Origin: an uncultured Lachnospiraceae bacterium
GTDB taxonomy: Bacteria > Bacillota > Clostridia > Lachnospirales > Lachnospiraceae
Reading direction: 5' to 3'
DNA length: 64,000 nt
NCBI GenBank assembly: GCA_910584205.1
Contig: CAJUAA010000006.1
Coordinates: forward strand, 1-64,000
Part shown: in pieces, positions 16,829-25,093 of the stretch
Layout: each line of letters starts with the position of its first letter
Numbering within the stretch: the first letter of the stretch is position 1
Program-made: the position numbers and the translations under genes
Notes under the pieces: model-generated
What the model saw: only the letters and a program-made list of their open reading frames with translations
What the model was told of the DNA's origin: nothing
The model's database searches: none

Positions 16829-16870
16829 AAGCAGGGCGTACAGGGAACGGTACGGAAAGGAGAATGACAG

Positions 16871-18019
16871 ATGGAGTATACGTATCCGGAATATTTGTAT
16901 GATTTTCAGTGCGAGGCGTCCGCGTGCAGCGATACGTGCTGTGAAGGATGGGGGATCGCCATTGATTCGGTATCTCTGAAAAAATACCGGAAATATCCGG
17001 GCTTTTTCGGAAACCGTCTGAGGAATTCCATAGACTGGGAGAAGGAAGCCTTCGAGCAGTACAACGGGCGCTGTGCGTTTCTGAATGAAGACAATCTGTG
17101 CGATATTTATAAAGAGGCGGGGGAAGATATGCTGTGCAAGACCTGTACCCGTTATCCCAGACATTACGAAGAGTATGAGAATCTGCGGGAGATCTCCCTG
17201 TCCCTTTCCTGTCCGGCGGCGGTGAAGCTGATCCTCGGAGAGAAAAAGACGGCTTTTTTGAATGAATATCGGGAGACGCCGGAGGAAGAGTACGAGCAGT
17301 TCGACTTTTTCCTGTTTACCAAATTGAATGAGATCCGGGACTATTACTACGAGGTGATCCAGAACCGGGAGCTGTCGGTGGAATTCCGGATGGCGCTGCT
17401 GCTCGCTACGGCTCATGACCTTCAGGAGCGGGTCCGCCGGGAGCAGCTCCATGAGGTGGATGACCTGCTGAAGCGCTACAGGCGTCCGACATTTTTAAAG
17501 ACGGCGGAGAAAAAATTTGCAGAGTTCCGAAATCACGGCGAAGAAAGACGCGTGCGCCGCAGAAAGCTGTGGCAGAAGCTCTACCGTTTGGAGGTGCTGC
17601 GCCCGGGATGGAGGGAGTATCTGAAACGGCAGGAGCGCCGCCTGTATGAGGAGCTGTCTTTGGAAGCATACGGGGAAGCCGGCGCGGAGTTTGCGGAATA
17701 CTATAAGGACCGGGAGTATGAATACGAACAGCTTCTGATGTACTATGTGTTCTGCAATCTGTGCGGCGCGATATACGACGGGGATCTGTTCAGTAAGATA
17801 AAGCTGGCGGTTGTAAACACGCTGCTGATCCGGGAGTTTAATCTGGCGGCCTGGTTGGAGCGGGGGAAGGAGCTGTCCTTTGCGGACCAGGTGGAGCTGA
17901 CGCACCGTTACGCCCGGGAGACGGAGCATTCGGACCCCAATATGGACGCGCTGGAATGCATGGCGGCGGAAGAAGAGGATTTCTGCCTGCAGAAGCTGCT
18001 GGCGGCAGTGCTTGGATGA
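16871..18019 (+). CDS. FliB-like protein (flagellin lysine N-methylase family)
   Basis: A 382-residue protein matching the FliB family. The N-terminal cysteine-rich region (Cys14, Cys19, Cys23, Cys24, then CAFLNEDNLCDIY and LCKTCTRYPR) is the CxxxCxxxCC cluster expected to bind iron or zinc. In Salmonella FliB methylates lysines of flagellin, and the proposed radical/metal chemistry depends on this cluster. The rest is helical and poorly conserved. No flagellar gene is in the window, so the substrate here could be another surface protein. It lies between map and ddh on the same strand with a 42-base gap. Confidence 0.8.
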   Translation: MEYTYPEYLYDFQCEASACSDTCCEGWGIAIDSVSLKKYRKYPGFFGNRLRNSIDWEKEAFEQYNGRCAFLNEDNLCDIYKEAGEDMLCKTCTRYPRHYEEYENLREISLSLSCPAAVKLILGEKKTAFLNEYRETPEEEYEQFDFFLFTKLNEIRDYYYEVIQNRELSVEFRMALLLATAHDLQERVRREQLHEVDDLLKRYRRPTFLKTAEKKFAEFRNHGEERRVRRRKLWQKLYRLEVLRPGWREYLKRQERRLYEELSLEAYGEAGAEFAEYYKDREYEYEQLLMYYVFCNLCGAIYDGDLFSKIKLAVVNTLLIREFNLAAWLERGKELSFADQVELTHRYARETEHSDPNMDALECMAAEEEDFCLQKLLAAVLG

Positions 18020-18060
18020 AACAGGAAGCAAAGAAAGTTTTCACAGGAGGTTAATAGAAG

Positions 18061-19047
18061 ATGAGCATTAGAATAGGAATCTCAGGTTATGGAAATCTGG
18101 GCCGGGGCGTGGAATGCGCCGTCCGTCAGAATCCGGATATGGAGCTTGTGGCAGTGTTTACCAGAAGGGACCCGAAGGATGTGAAGGTCCTGACAGAGAC
18201 GGCTCAGGTGGTGAGGGCCGGTGAGGCAGAACAGTGGAAGGACCGGATCGACGTACTGATCCTCTGCGGAGGAAGCGCCACGGACCTTCCGAAACAGACA
18301 CCGGAATACGCGAAGCTGTTTCACGTGGTGGACAGTTTTGACACCCATGCAAAGATACCGGAGCATTACGCGGCGGTGGATGCGGCGGCAAAGGCGGCAG
18401 GGAAGGTGGCGCTCATCTCGGTGGGCTGGGATCCGGGTATGTTTTCCCTGAACCGTATGTATGCCAATGCGATCCTGCCGGAAGGAAAAGACTATACGTT
18501 CTGGGGCAAAGGCGTGAGCCAGGGGCATTCCGATGCCATCCGCCGGATCGAAGGAGTCAGGGACGGAAAGCAGTATACGATCCCGGTGGATTCCGCGCTG
18601 GAAGCAGTCAGAAACGGAGAAGATCCGGAACTGACCACTCGTCAGAAGCATACGAGGGAGTGCTTTGTGGTGCTGGAAGAGGGCGCGGATGCGGCGAAGG
18701 TGGAGCAGGAGATCAAAACCATGCCCAACTATTTCGCAGATTATGACACGACCGTACATTTTATCAGTGAGAAGGAGCTGAAGAGAGATCACAGCGGAAT
18801 TCCACACGGCGGCTTCGTTCTGCGAAGCGGCGTGACCGGATGGGAGAAGGAGCACCGCCATCTGATCGAGTACCGCCTGAAGCTGGATTCCAACCCGGAA
18901 TTTACCTCCAGCGTCATCGTGGCATACGCGCGGGCGGCGTACCGCCTGGCGGCGGAAGGGCAGAGCGGATGCAGAACTGTCTTTGACATCGCGCCGGCGT
19001 ATTTAAGCCCGAAGAGCGGGGAGGAACTGAGAGCTTCCATGCTGTAA
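18061..19047 (+). CDS. ddh: meso-Diaminopimelate D-dehydrogenase
   Basis: A 328-residue NADPH-dependent enzyme that makes meso-diaminopimelate from tetrahydrodipicolinate in one step, feeding lysine and peptidoglycan synthesis. The N-terminal Rossmann motif is GISGYGNLGRGVE, followed by VFTRRDP. The substrate-binding part contains DSFDTHAKIPEH, the GWDPGMFSLNRM and GKGVSQGHSDAIRRIEGV stretches and HGGFVLRSG, all characteristic of this family. Length fits (about 325). An AGGAGG lies ahead of the ATG. It ends at a strong bidirectional terminator. Confidence 0.95.
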   Translation: MSIRIGISGYGNLGRGVECAVRQNPDMELVAVFTRRDPKDVKVLTETAQVVRAGEAEQWKDRIDVLILCGGSATDLPKQTPEYAKLFHVVDSFDTHAKIPEHYAAVDAAAKAAGKVALISVGWDPGMFSLNRMYANAILPEGKDYTFWGKGVSQGHSDAIRRIEGVRDGKQYTIPVDSALEAVRNGEDPELTTRQKHTRECFVVLEEGADAAKVEQEIKTMPNYFADYDTTVHFISEKELKRDHSGIPHGGFVLRSGVTGWEKEHRHLIEYRLKLDSNPEFTSSVIVAYARAAYRLAAEGQSGCRTVFDIAPAYLSPKSGEELRASML

Positions 19048-19155
19048 GCGGTCGGTTTTGCCAAAGGAAGTTACTGTGAAAGAAAGCAGATATTTTCATT
19101 ACTATTTGTGCCGCCGGCCCAGGGCGGAGGAATGGTGATTATGATAAAAGGAATA

Positions 19156-19190
19156 AAAAGCCGCATCCTTTGCATAGGATGCGGTTTTTT
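19156..19190. terminator. Bidirectional terminator between ddh and DUF885 gene
   Basis: CCGCATCCT (19161-19169) and AGGATGCGG (19176-19184) form a nine-base-pair stem with TTTTTT to the right and AAAAA to the left. Confidence 0.9.
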
Positions 19191-19217
19191 GGCGGAACCT
19201 TCATATGGAACGGCGTG

Positions 19218-21011
19218 TTACATCTGCGACTGGAGCCACTGCTGAAAATGTTCCCGTATGAGGGCAAAGGGAGCGGGACCGAAGTCCAGAAGGAAGGTAT
19301 GGAACTCCTTTAACTGAAAATCAGCGCCCAGCGCCCGCTCGGCCGCCTGCCGCATCTCGGTGATTTCCAGATATCCCACGTAGTATTTCATATAGTTGGC
19401 AGGGTCTTCGCAGACGATCTGATAGAGCGACCGGGCGGCCTCCGGATTGCTGATTCCGAACAGGCGGTTCAGGAACTGTTCCAGCTCCGGGAGCGTCATG
19501 CCTTCATAATTGACCTGATAGTCCACCAGGGCGTACAGCGCCAGATAGACGGATTCATCGACCGCCAGTACCTCCGCCAGCTCCGGCGTGATCTGGTCGT
19601 CCCATCCGTAGGCCAGATACTGGACATAGGTGGCCCATCCCTCCACATAGCAGGAGAAGCTCATCAGCGCCCGCAGCCGGCTTTCGTTGACCGCGTTGAA
19701 ATAATTGCACTGGTACAGATGTCCCGGATAGCCTTCGTGGGCCATGACGGTATAGAGATCGTTGCTGACAGAGGCGGACGCCTGATTGATGTAGATGAAA
19801 TTCTCATCCTGCGTGTCGATGGGCGGCGTCAGATAGAAGGCCGGGCTCGTGAAGGGTTCCAGCGCTTCCGGGAGAATGCGGACCTCATACGTACAGTCGG
19901 GCGCCTTCGGAAAATCCGCCGTCAGCTTTTCCTGCAGGTCCAGAAGGGCTTCCGACGGGTCCTGGATGGCAAAATCAAAGGAATAGATGCTGCGGATCAG
20001 CTCCGGGTTCTCCGTCATCCGTTCATGGGCCAGCTCCAGTTCGGCCTGCATCCGTTCCGCGATGGCGTCCCGAAGCGATTCCGGGTCCCGGTAGGAGGTG
20101 AAGGTGGAGGACTTCAGCAGATATTCATAATAAGCCCGGCCGTCAGGAAGCGCGGAGACACCCACCGGGGCCTCAAGCTTCCCCCTGAGCTCCTGCAGTC
20201 CGTCTGTGAGAGACACATAAGCGTCTTTGAAATCATGGGCCAGCAGCTCTTTGTTTCTGGAAATAAAATCTTCCCGCTGTTCCTCTGTCAGTTCCGGGAG
20301 ACTGTCAAGCCGTGACAGGAAGGTTTCTGCCATCATGCCGTCTTCCGGGGCGTCCAGATAGGTCTGACAGGAATCGACCACTCCGTCGATGGTCTGGTCG
20401 GACAGATAGATGCCGGCGTCCTCCTGCGCCCGGACGTACTCCAGCAGCTGGCCGTAATATTCATCCACACAGGAGAGGAGGGCCAGATAGTGTTCCACAT
20501 CTTCCGGCGTCCGAAAACGGTACTCTGCCAGAACGATGGGAAGCTCCACCTGGACTCCGCTGATGGCGGAAAAAGGATGGTCGTAGAGCAGGAATTTTTC
20601 CCCGACGCTTTCGGTCTCCATATAAGTCTTCAGGATGTCGTAATCGATCTGCAGTGCCGGAGACAGCGCCTCCCGGTCGATGGAACGGAGCGTTTCGTAG
20701 TCTTCGTTCAGCTCGGCGTAATCGTCGCGGATTCCCTGCAGGCTGTAATCCCCGAGGGTATCGGGATATTCGGTGATGCCGTACGCCTCCGGGTCCGTGA
20801 GCATGGAGTGCATGGTCAGTCCCGAGCTGGTCACCGAATCGTAGAACAGATCGTCAATCATTTCCTGAAACTGTTCCTCCGCGGCGGAAGCGCCGTCCGG
20901 AGCGGGTTCCGGCGCCGGCTCCGGTGTCTTTTGGACGCAGCCGGTGAGAAACAGTGAAAGTGACAGGATGAGTGCGGGTATCTGGATCAATCGAGTTCTT
21001 TTTCTGTGCAT
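19218..21011 (-). CDS. DUF885 family lipoprotein, putative metallopeptidase
   Basis: A 597-residue exported protein. The signal peptide ends in the lipobox LFLTGC, so Cys25 is lipidated. A Pro/Glu/Ala linker is followed by the DUF885 domain (about 45-590), a helical metallopeptidase-like fold. The motif AHEGYPGHLYQ contains the HExxPGH signature of the family with His and Glu metal ligands. Activity on a peptide is inferred from the family, and the substrate is unknown. The ATG at 21011 has GGGGAGG eight bases upstream. The leader carries a strong hairpin behind an extended -10 promoter. Confidence 0.88.
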   Translation of the reverse strand: MHRKRTRLIQIPALILSLSLFLTGCVQKTPEPAPEPAPDGASAAEEQFQEMIDDLFYDSVTSSGLTMHSMLTDPEAYGITEYPDTLGDYSLQGIRDDYAELNEDYETLRSIDREALSPALQIDYDILKTYMETESVGEKFLLYDHPFSAISGVQVELPIVLAEYRFRTPEDVEHYLALLSCVDEYYGQLLEYVRAQEDAGIYLSDQTIDGVVDSCQTYLDAPEDGMMAETFLSRLDSLPELTEEQREDFISRNKELLAHDFKDAYVSLTDGLQELRGKLEAPVGVSALPDGRAYYEYLLKSSTFTSYRDPESLRDAIAERMQAELELAHERMTENPELIRSIYSFDFAIQDPSEALLDLQEKLTADFPKAPDCTYEVRILPEALEPFTSPAFYLTPPIDTQDENFIYINQASASVSNDLYTVMAHEGYPGHLYQCNYFNAVNESRLRALMSFSCYVEGWATYVQYLAYGWDDQITPELAEVLAVDESVYLALYALVDYQVNYEGMTLPELEQFLNRLFGISNPEAARSLYQIVCEDPANYMKYYVGYLEITEMRQAAERALGADFQLKEFHTFLLDFGPAPFALIREHFQQWLQSQM

Positions 21012-21042
21012 AGTGCAGCCTCCCCTGTATGGTGTTCGAAAC

Positions 21043-21071
21043 AAAGCCCGGACGCAGCCGGTCCGGGCTTT
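21043..21071 (-). promoter_or_regulatory. Leader hairpin of DUF885 gene
   Basis: An 11-base-pair perfect stem, AAAGCCCGGAC with GTCCGGGCTTT and a seven-base loop, lies between the promoter and the ribosome site. It is not followed by a T-run on the minus strand, so it is more likely a stability or attenuation element than a simple terminator. It could also end transcription from the other strand. Confidence 0.6.
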
Positions 21072-21081
21072 CCCTGGACCT

Positions 21082-21110
21082 ATTATACCACATCCGGCGC
21101 AAAGAGTCGA
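21082..21110 (-). promoter_or_regulatory. Promoter of DUF885 gene
   Basis: Minus strand: TCGACT (21110-21105), a 17-base spacer ending in TGG, and TATAAT (21087-21082). The extended -10 makes this a good call. Confidence 0.65.
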
Positions 21111-21208
21111 TTTGTTTTCATTTTCCTTCTTTCCCTGAACGGAAATATGTGGTATAAAATTCTTAGGGAGATCCGTCAGAATGCGGATCCAGGACAGGAG
21201 GGATCAGG

Positions 21209-21997
21209 ATGAAGTATTCAGAAGAAGCAGGCAGACAATACCATATTCAGGTGAAAGAGGGCGATGTCGGCAGCTATGTGATTCTGCCCGGAGACCCCAA
21301 ACGGTGCGCAAAGATCGCAGAATATTTTGACAGTCCGAAGCTGGTGGCGGACAGCCGGGAATATGTGACCTACACCGGCTTTCTGGACGGGGTGAAGGTC
21401 AGCGTGACTTCCACGGGGATCGGCGGCCCGTCTGCTTCCATCGCCATGGAAGAACTGGTCAAGTCGGGAGCGGACACCTTTATCCGTGTGGGAACCTGCG
21501 GCGGGATGCAGCTGGATGTGAAGAGCGGGGATCTTGTGATTGCCACCGGAGCGATCCGTATGGAGGGGACAAGCAGAGAATACGCGCCCATTGAATTTCC
21601 GGCGGTGGCGGATATCGGGATTGTCAATGCGCTGACGGCGTCGGCAAAAGAGATGGGAAAGGAATTTCACACGGGCGTGGTTCAGTGCAAGGATGCGTTT
21701 TACGGGCAGCATGCGCCGGAAGCCATGCCGGTGAGTTATGAGCTTCTGGCGAAATGGGAGGCGTGGAAGCGTCTGGGCTGCCTGGCCTCCGAGATGGAGT
21801 CGGCGGCGCTGTTTATCGTGGCCAGCACCCTGCATGTGCGTGTGGGCTCGGTATTTCTGGTGGTGGCAAATCAGGAGAGAGAGCGGGAAGGCATGGACAA
21901 TCCGGTGGTCCATGACACGGATATGGCGATCCGGGTAGCGGTGGAGGCGCTTCGGAAGCTGATTCAGGAGGACCGGGACCGGAAAGGAGGCGTATAA
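21209..21997 (+). CDS. udp: Nucleoside phosphorylase, probable uridine phosphorylase
   Basis: A 262-residue phosphorylase of the NP-I (hexameric) family that splits uridine, and perhaps deoxyuridine or thymidine, into base and sugar-1-phosphate. Recognisable parts are the phosphate loop LPGDPKRC, the GIGGPSASIAMEEL stretch, RVGTCGGMQ and the EMESAALF segment contacting the ribose. The presence of cdd, deoB and deoC behind it supports a pyrimidine salvage role. The ATG follows GGAGGGATCAGG. Upstream, TGG-TATAAA at about 21150 is a possible extended -10, and a small GATCCG/CGGATC hairpin lies in the leader. Confidence 0.9.
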   Translation: MKYSEEAGRQYHIQVKEGDVGSYVILPGDPKRCAKIAEYFDSPKLVADSREYVTYTGFLDGVKVSVTSTGIGGPSASIAMEELVKSGADTFIRVGTCGGMQLDVKSGDLVIATGAIRMEGTSREYAPIEFPAVADIGIVNALTASAKEMGKEFHTGVVQCKDAFYGQHAPEAMPVSYELLAKWEAWKRLGCLASEMESAALFIVASTLHVRVGSVFLVVANQEREREGMDNPVVHDTDMAIRVAVEALRKLIQEDRDRKGGV

Positions 21998-21998
21998 G

Positions 21999-22493
21999 AT
22001 GGAAAAAGCACGGATATCGGAACTGATCCGGACCGCATCCGAACAGCTGGCCTTTTCCTACGTGCCGTATTCCCATTTTCATGTGGGTGCGGCGCTTCTG
22101 GCAAAAAACGGGACCGTATACGGAGGATGCAATATTGAAAACGCCGCCTATGGGCCCAGCAACTGTGCGGAGCGTACCGCGTTTTTCAAGGCCGTCAGCG
22201 AGGGCGTGCGGGAGTTTTCCGCCATCTGCATCGTGGGCGGCAGGGACGGCAGGCTGAGCGGATTGACTCCGCCCTGCGGGGTATGCCGTCAGGTGATGAT
22301 GGAATTCTGCGATCCGGAGGAATTTGAGATCATTCTCGCCACGGATCAGGAACATTACGAGGTATTTCGGCTGAAGGATCTTCTGCCCATGGGCTTTGGC
22401 CCCGGGAATCTGGCGGAAGGCGGATCGGTGCAGCCGACAGATCCCGCAGATCATTTAAGAGAAGGAGACAGAGTACAGGATGCAGAAATATAA
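21999..22493 (+). CDS. cdd: Cytidine deaminase
   Basis: A 164-residue zinc enzyme that converts cytidine and deoxycytidine to uridine and deoxyuridine. The CNIENAAYGPSNCAERTA motif gives zinc ligand Cys56 and the catalytic Glu58, and PPCGVCRQ gives Cys93 and Cys96, the tetrameric type. Typical proteins have about 130-140 residues. Here the C-terminus carries roughly 25 extra residues after LLPMGFGPGNL, some encoded by the region that overlaps the start of deoB (14 bases). It is one base from udp, so the two are co-transcribed. Its product uridine is the substrate of udp. Confidence 0.93.
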   Translation: MEKARISELIRTASEQLAFSYVPYSHFHVGAALLAKNGTVYGGCNIENAAYGPSNCAERTAFFKAVSEGVREFSAICIVGGRDGRLSGLTPPCGVCRQVMMEFCDPEEFEIILATDQEHYEVFRLKDLLPMGFGPGNLAEGGSVQPTDPADHLREGDRVQDAEI

Positions 22494-23670
22494 TCGGATA
22501 TTTGTAGTGGTTATGGACTCTCTCGGCGTGGGAGAGATGGAAGATTCCGGAGAATACGGGGATGTGGGAGTGAATACGCTGGAACATATTTCCAAGTCGG
22601 TGGATACCTTTGAGATCCCGAATCTCAGGAGGCTGGGCCTGGCGAATCTCTGCAGCCTGAAGCAGGTGGAGCCGGCAGAGCAGCCGCTGGGATATTACGC
22701 GAAGCTCAGGGAGAAGAGCTGCAGCAAGGATACGATGACCGGACACTGGGAGATGATGGGACTGGAAGGAAAACAGCCGTTCCAGACCTTTACGGATACC
22801 GGATTTCCGCCGGAACTTATCAGGGAACTGGAGGAGCGGACCGGGCACCAGGTCATCGGCAATAAGAGCGCCAGCGGGACGGAGATCCTGGAGGAGCTGG
22901 CGGAGGAGGAGATCGCCACCGGGCATATGATCGTCTATACGTCGGCGGATTCGGTCCTGCAGATCTGCGGAAATGAAGAAACCTTCGGGCTGGACGAGCT
23001 TTACCGGTGCTGTGAGATTGCCCGGGAGATCACCATGAAGGACGAGTGGAAGGTGGGCCGGGTCATCGCAAGGCCTTATGTGGGCAGAAAGCGCGGGGAG
23101 TTCAGGAGGACCAGCAACCGCCACGACTACGCCCTGAAGCCGTTCGGTAAGACGGCTCTGGATGCGCTGAAGGAATCCGGCCTCGATGTGATCTCCATCG
23201 GCAAGATCAAGGATATCTTTGACGGTGAAGGGATTACCCGGGCGCTGAAATCTAAAAGCTCCGTGCATGGAATGGAGCAGACCATCCAGACGGCGCAGGA
23301 ATCGTTCCATGGCCTGTGCTTCGTGAACCTGGTGGACTTTGACGCCCTGTGGGGACATCGAAGAAATCCGCAGGGATATGCGCAGGAGATCGAAAAATTC
23401 GATCAGAACCTGGGCGTGCTGCTGGAACTTCTGAAGGAGGACGACCTTCTGATCATCACGGCGGATCACGGCAACGACCCGACCTATACAGGAACGGACC
23501 ACACGCGGGAAAAGGTGCTGTTTCTGGCGTATTCGCCGTCCATGCAGGGGCACGGCGCGCTTCCGGAGGCGGATACCTTCGCTGTGGTGGGCGCGACGGT
23601 GGCGGATAATTTCGGAGTTCCCATGCCGGAAGGGACGATCGGGAGCTCGCTTCTTGATAAACTGGTATGA
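22480..23670 (+). CDS. deoB: Phosphopentomutase
   Basis: A 396-residue enzyme that converts (deoxy)ribose-1-phosphate to the 5-phosphate, the step between the phosphorylase and DeoC. It belongs to the alkaline phosphatase superfamily: the N-terminal VVVMDSLGVGEM with metal Asp, DTMTGHWEMMGL with the Thr that is phosphorylated, and the C-terminal ITADHGNDPTYTGTDHTRE metal-binding stretch. Length fits the family. It overlaps cdd by 14 bases and the next gene by ATGA, showing tight translational coupling in the salvage operon. Confidence 0.96.
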   Translation: MQKYNRIFVVVMDSLGVGEMEDSGEYGDVGVNTLEHISKSVDTFEIPNLRRLGLANLCSLKQVEPAEQPLGYYAKLREKSCSKDTMTGHWEMMGLEGKQPFQTFTDTGFPPELIRELEERTGHQVIGNKSASGTEILEELAEEEIATGHMIVYTSADSVLQICGNEETFGLDELYRCCEIAREITMKDEWKVGRVIARPYVGRKRGEFRRTSNRHDYALKPFGKTALDALKESGLDVISIGKIKDIFDGEGITRALKSKSSVHGMEQTIQTAQESFHGLCFVNLVDFDALWGHRRNPQGYAQEIEKFDQNLGVLLELLKEDDLLIITADHGNDPTYTGTDHTREKVLFLAYSPSMQGHGALPEADTFAVVGATVADNFGVPMPEGTIGSSLLDKLV

Positions 23671-24305
23671 AAAAGAGAAATGTTACGGGAAAAAGTATCG
23701 TTGCCGCAGTATTCGGAGTTTTTCTGGTTGGGATCGGAGTGGCGTTTAACAACTGTGCCGGATTCGGCAACGATCCCATAGGAATCGTCTATGACGGGAT
23801 CCGCAGCATCGGCGGCATGGACCAGGTTCGGCTTGGCATGGCGTCCAATCTGGTCAATCTTTCGCTGCTGGCGCTGTTGTTTTTTGTGGGAAGACGTTAT
23901 ATCAATGTGGGCACATTTGTCTATCTGCTGCCTTATGGCTTTTGTGTGGATGCGGGGAACTTTCTGTATCGTGCGCTTGTGCATTCGGAAAGCTTTGGGG
24001 TGCGGATTGCGTTCAGCGCGGCAGGATGTATGCTGCTCTGTCTGGGAGTGGCGATCTATATTACGGTGGATATCGGCGTAGACCCTTTTACCGGCGTGGT
24101 GCTGGTGCTGCGGGATGTGCTGAAAAAAGAATACCAGTATGTGAAGATCGGATTTGACATTGCCATGATCGTGCTCGGGACGGTCCTGGGCGGAAAACTG
24201 GGGCTGGTGACCGTCATTACCGCTCTTGTGGTGGGGCCGGGGATTCAGTTTTTCTCCGGGATTTTAAGAAAATACTGGTGGAAAACGGAATATGAGACAG
24301 AATAA
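23667..24305 (+). CDS. YczE/YitT-like membrane protein
   Basis: A 212-residue integral membrane protein with about five hydrophobic helices and the repeated pattern (NDPIGIVYDGI, then VDPFTGVVLVLRD) typical of the YczE/YyaS/YitT group. The function of these proteins is not established. It sits between deoB and deoC and overlaps deoB by four bases, so it belongs to the nucleoside salvage operon. That position makes transport of a nucleoside or a related compound a reasonable guess, but the family is not a known nucleoside transporter. Confidence 0.78.
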   Translation: MKKRNVTGKSIVAAVFGVFLVGIGVAFNNCAGFGNDPIGIVYDGIRSIGGMDQVRLGMASNLVNLSLLALLFFVGRRYINVGTFVYLLPYGFCVDAGNFLYRALVHSESFGVRIAFSAAGCMLLCLGVAIYITVDIGVDPFTGVVLVLRDVLKKEYQYVKIGFDIAMIVLGTVLGGKLGLVTVITALVVGPGIQFFSGILRKYWWKTEYETE

Positions 24306-24338
24306 AGAAAGATGGAAAGGAAAAGGGCAGGGAAAAAT

Positions 24339-25004
24339 ATGGAAGCAAAAGAGATACTGAGACATGTGGACCATACGCTGCTGGCGCAGACGGCCACATG
24401 GGAGGAGATCCGGCAGATCTGTGAGGATGCCATGACGTACGGGACGGCATCGGTCTGCATTCCGCCCGCCTGTGTGAAGCAGGCGAAAGAATACGTAGGA
24501 GACCGGATGGCAGTGTGCACGGTCATCGGATTTCCCAACGGGTATATGACGACGGCGGCCAAGGAGTTCGAGACGAAGGACGCGCTGGCAAACGGCGCCG
24601 ATGAAATCGACATGGTCATCAACATCGGCTGGGCAAAGGACGGGAAGTTCGACTGCATCGAGGAAGAGATCCGGACGCTGAAGGCAGCCTGCGGGGATAA
24701 GATTCTGAAGGTCATCATCGAGACCTGTCTGCTGACGGAGGAGGAGAAGGTAAAGATGTGCCATGCGGTAACCCGGGCGGGTGCGGATTATATCAAGACC
24801 TCTACCGGATTTTCCAAAGCGGGAGCGACATTTGAGGATGTCCGGCTGTTTTCTGAACATGTGGGGGACGGTGTGAAGATCAAGGCGGCGGGAGGGATCT
24901 CTTCCATGGAGGACGCACAAAAGTTTCTGGAACTGGGGGCGGACCGCCTCGGCACCAGCCGGATTGTCCGCCTGATGAAGGAAAAAAAGGCGCCAGGCTG
25001 TTAA
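24339..25004 (+). CDS. deoC: Deoxyribose-phosphate aldolase
   Basis: A 221-residue class I aldolase that cleaves deoxyribose-5-phosphate to acetaldehyde and glyceraldehyde-3-phosphate. Motifs: HVDHTLL, VCTVIGFPNGY, EIDMVINIGWAKDG, VIIETCLL and YIKTSTGFS with the Schiff-base Lys. Two starts are in frame, 24312 and 24339. The second gives the family length and begins MEAKEILRHVDHTLL, and a weak purine-rich site lies ahead, so it is preferred. It is the last gene of the salvage operon, and the 3' end runs into its terminator. Confidence 0.95.
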   Translation: MEAKEILRHVDHTLLAQTATWEEIRQICEDAMTYGTASVCIPPACVKQAKEYVGDRMAVCTVIGFPNGYMTTAAKEFETKDALANGADEIDMVINIGWAKDGKFDCIEEEIRTLKAACGDKILKVIIETCLLTEEEKVKMCHAVTRAGADYIKTSTGFSKAGATFEDVRLFSEHVGDGVKIKAAGGISSMEDAQKFLELGADRLGTSRIVRLMKEKKAPGC

Positions 25005-25020
25005 ACGCCTGGCGGGTTTT
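24982..25020. terminator. Bidirectional terminator at the end of deoC
   Basis: CGCCAGGC (24991-24998) and GCCTGGCG (25007-25014) form the stem. On the minus strand the seven A at 24982-24988 become a run of T, so this also ends the aldose epimerase transcript. The deoC stop codon lies in the loop. Confidence 0.8.
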
Positions 25021-25027
25021 CGATTAT

Positions 25028-25055
25028 GCCGGGGGATGGCCTGCCATCCCCCGGC
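25028..25055. terminator. Second hairpin between deoC and epimerase
   Basis: A perfect 12-base-pair stem, GCCGGGGGATGG with its complement and a four-base loop, very GC-rich. Neither side has a strong T-run, so it probably backs up the neighbouring terminator or protects the 3' ends of both transcripts. Confidence 0.55.
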
Positions 25056-25093
25056 TGTTCTGTCATACAGATATGTGCCAAATGCTGTCCGAA

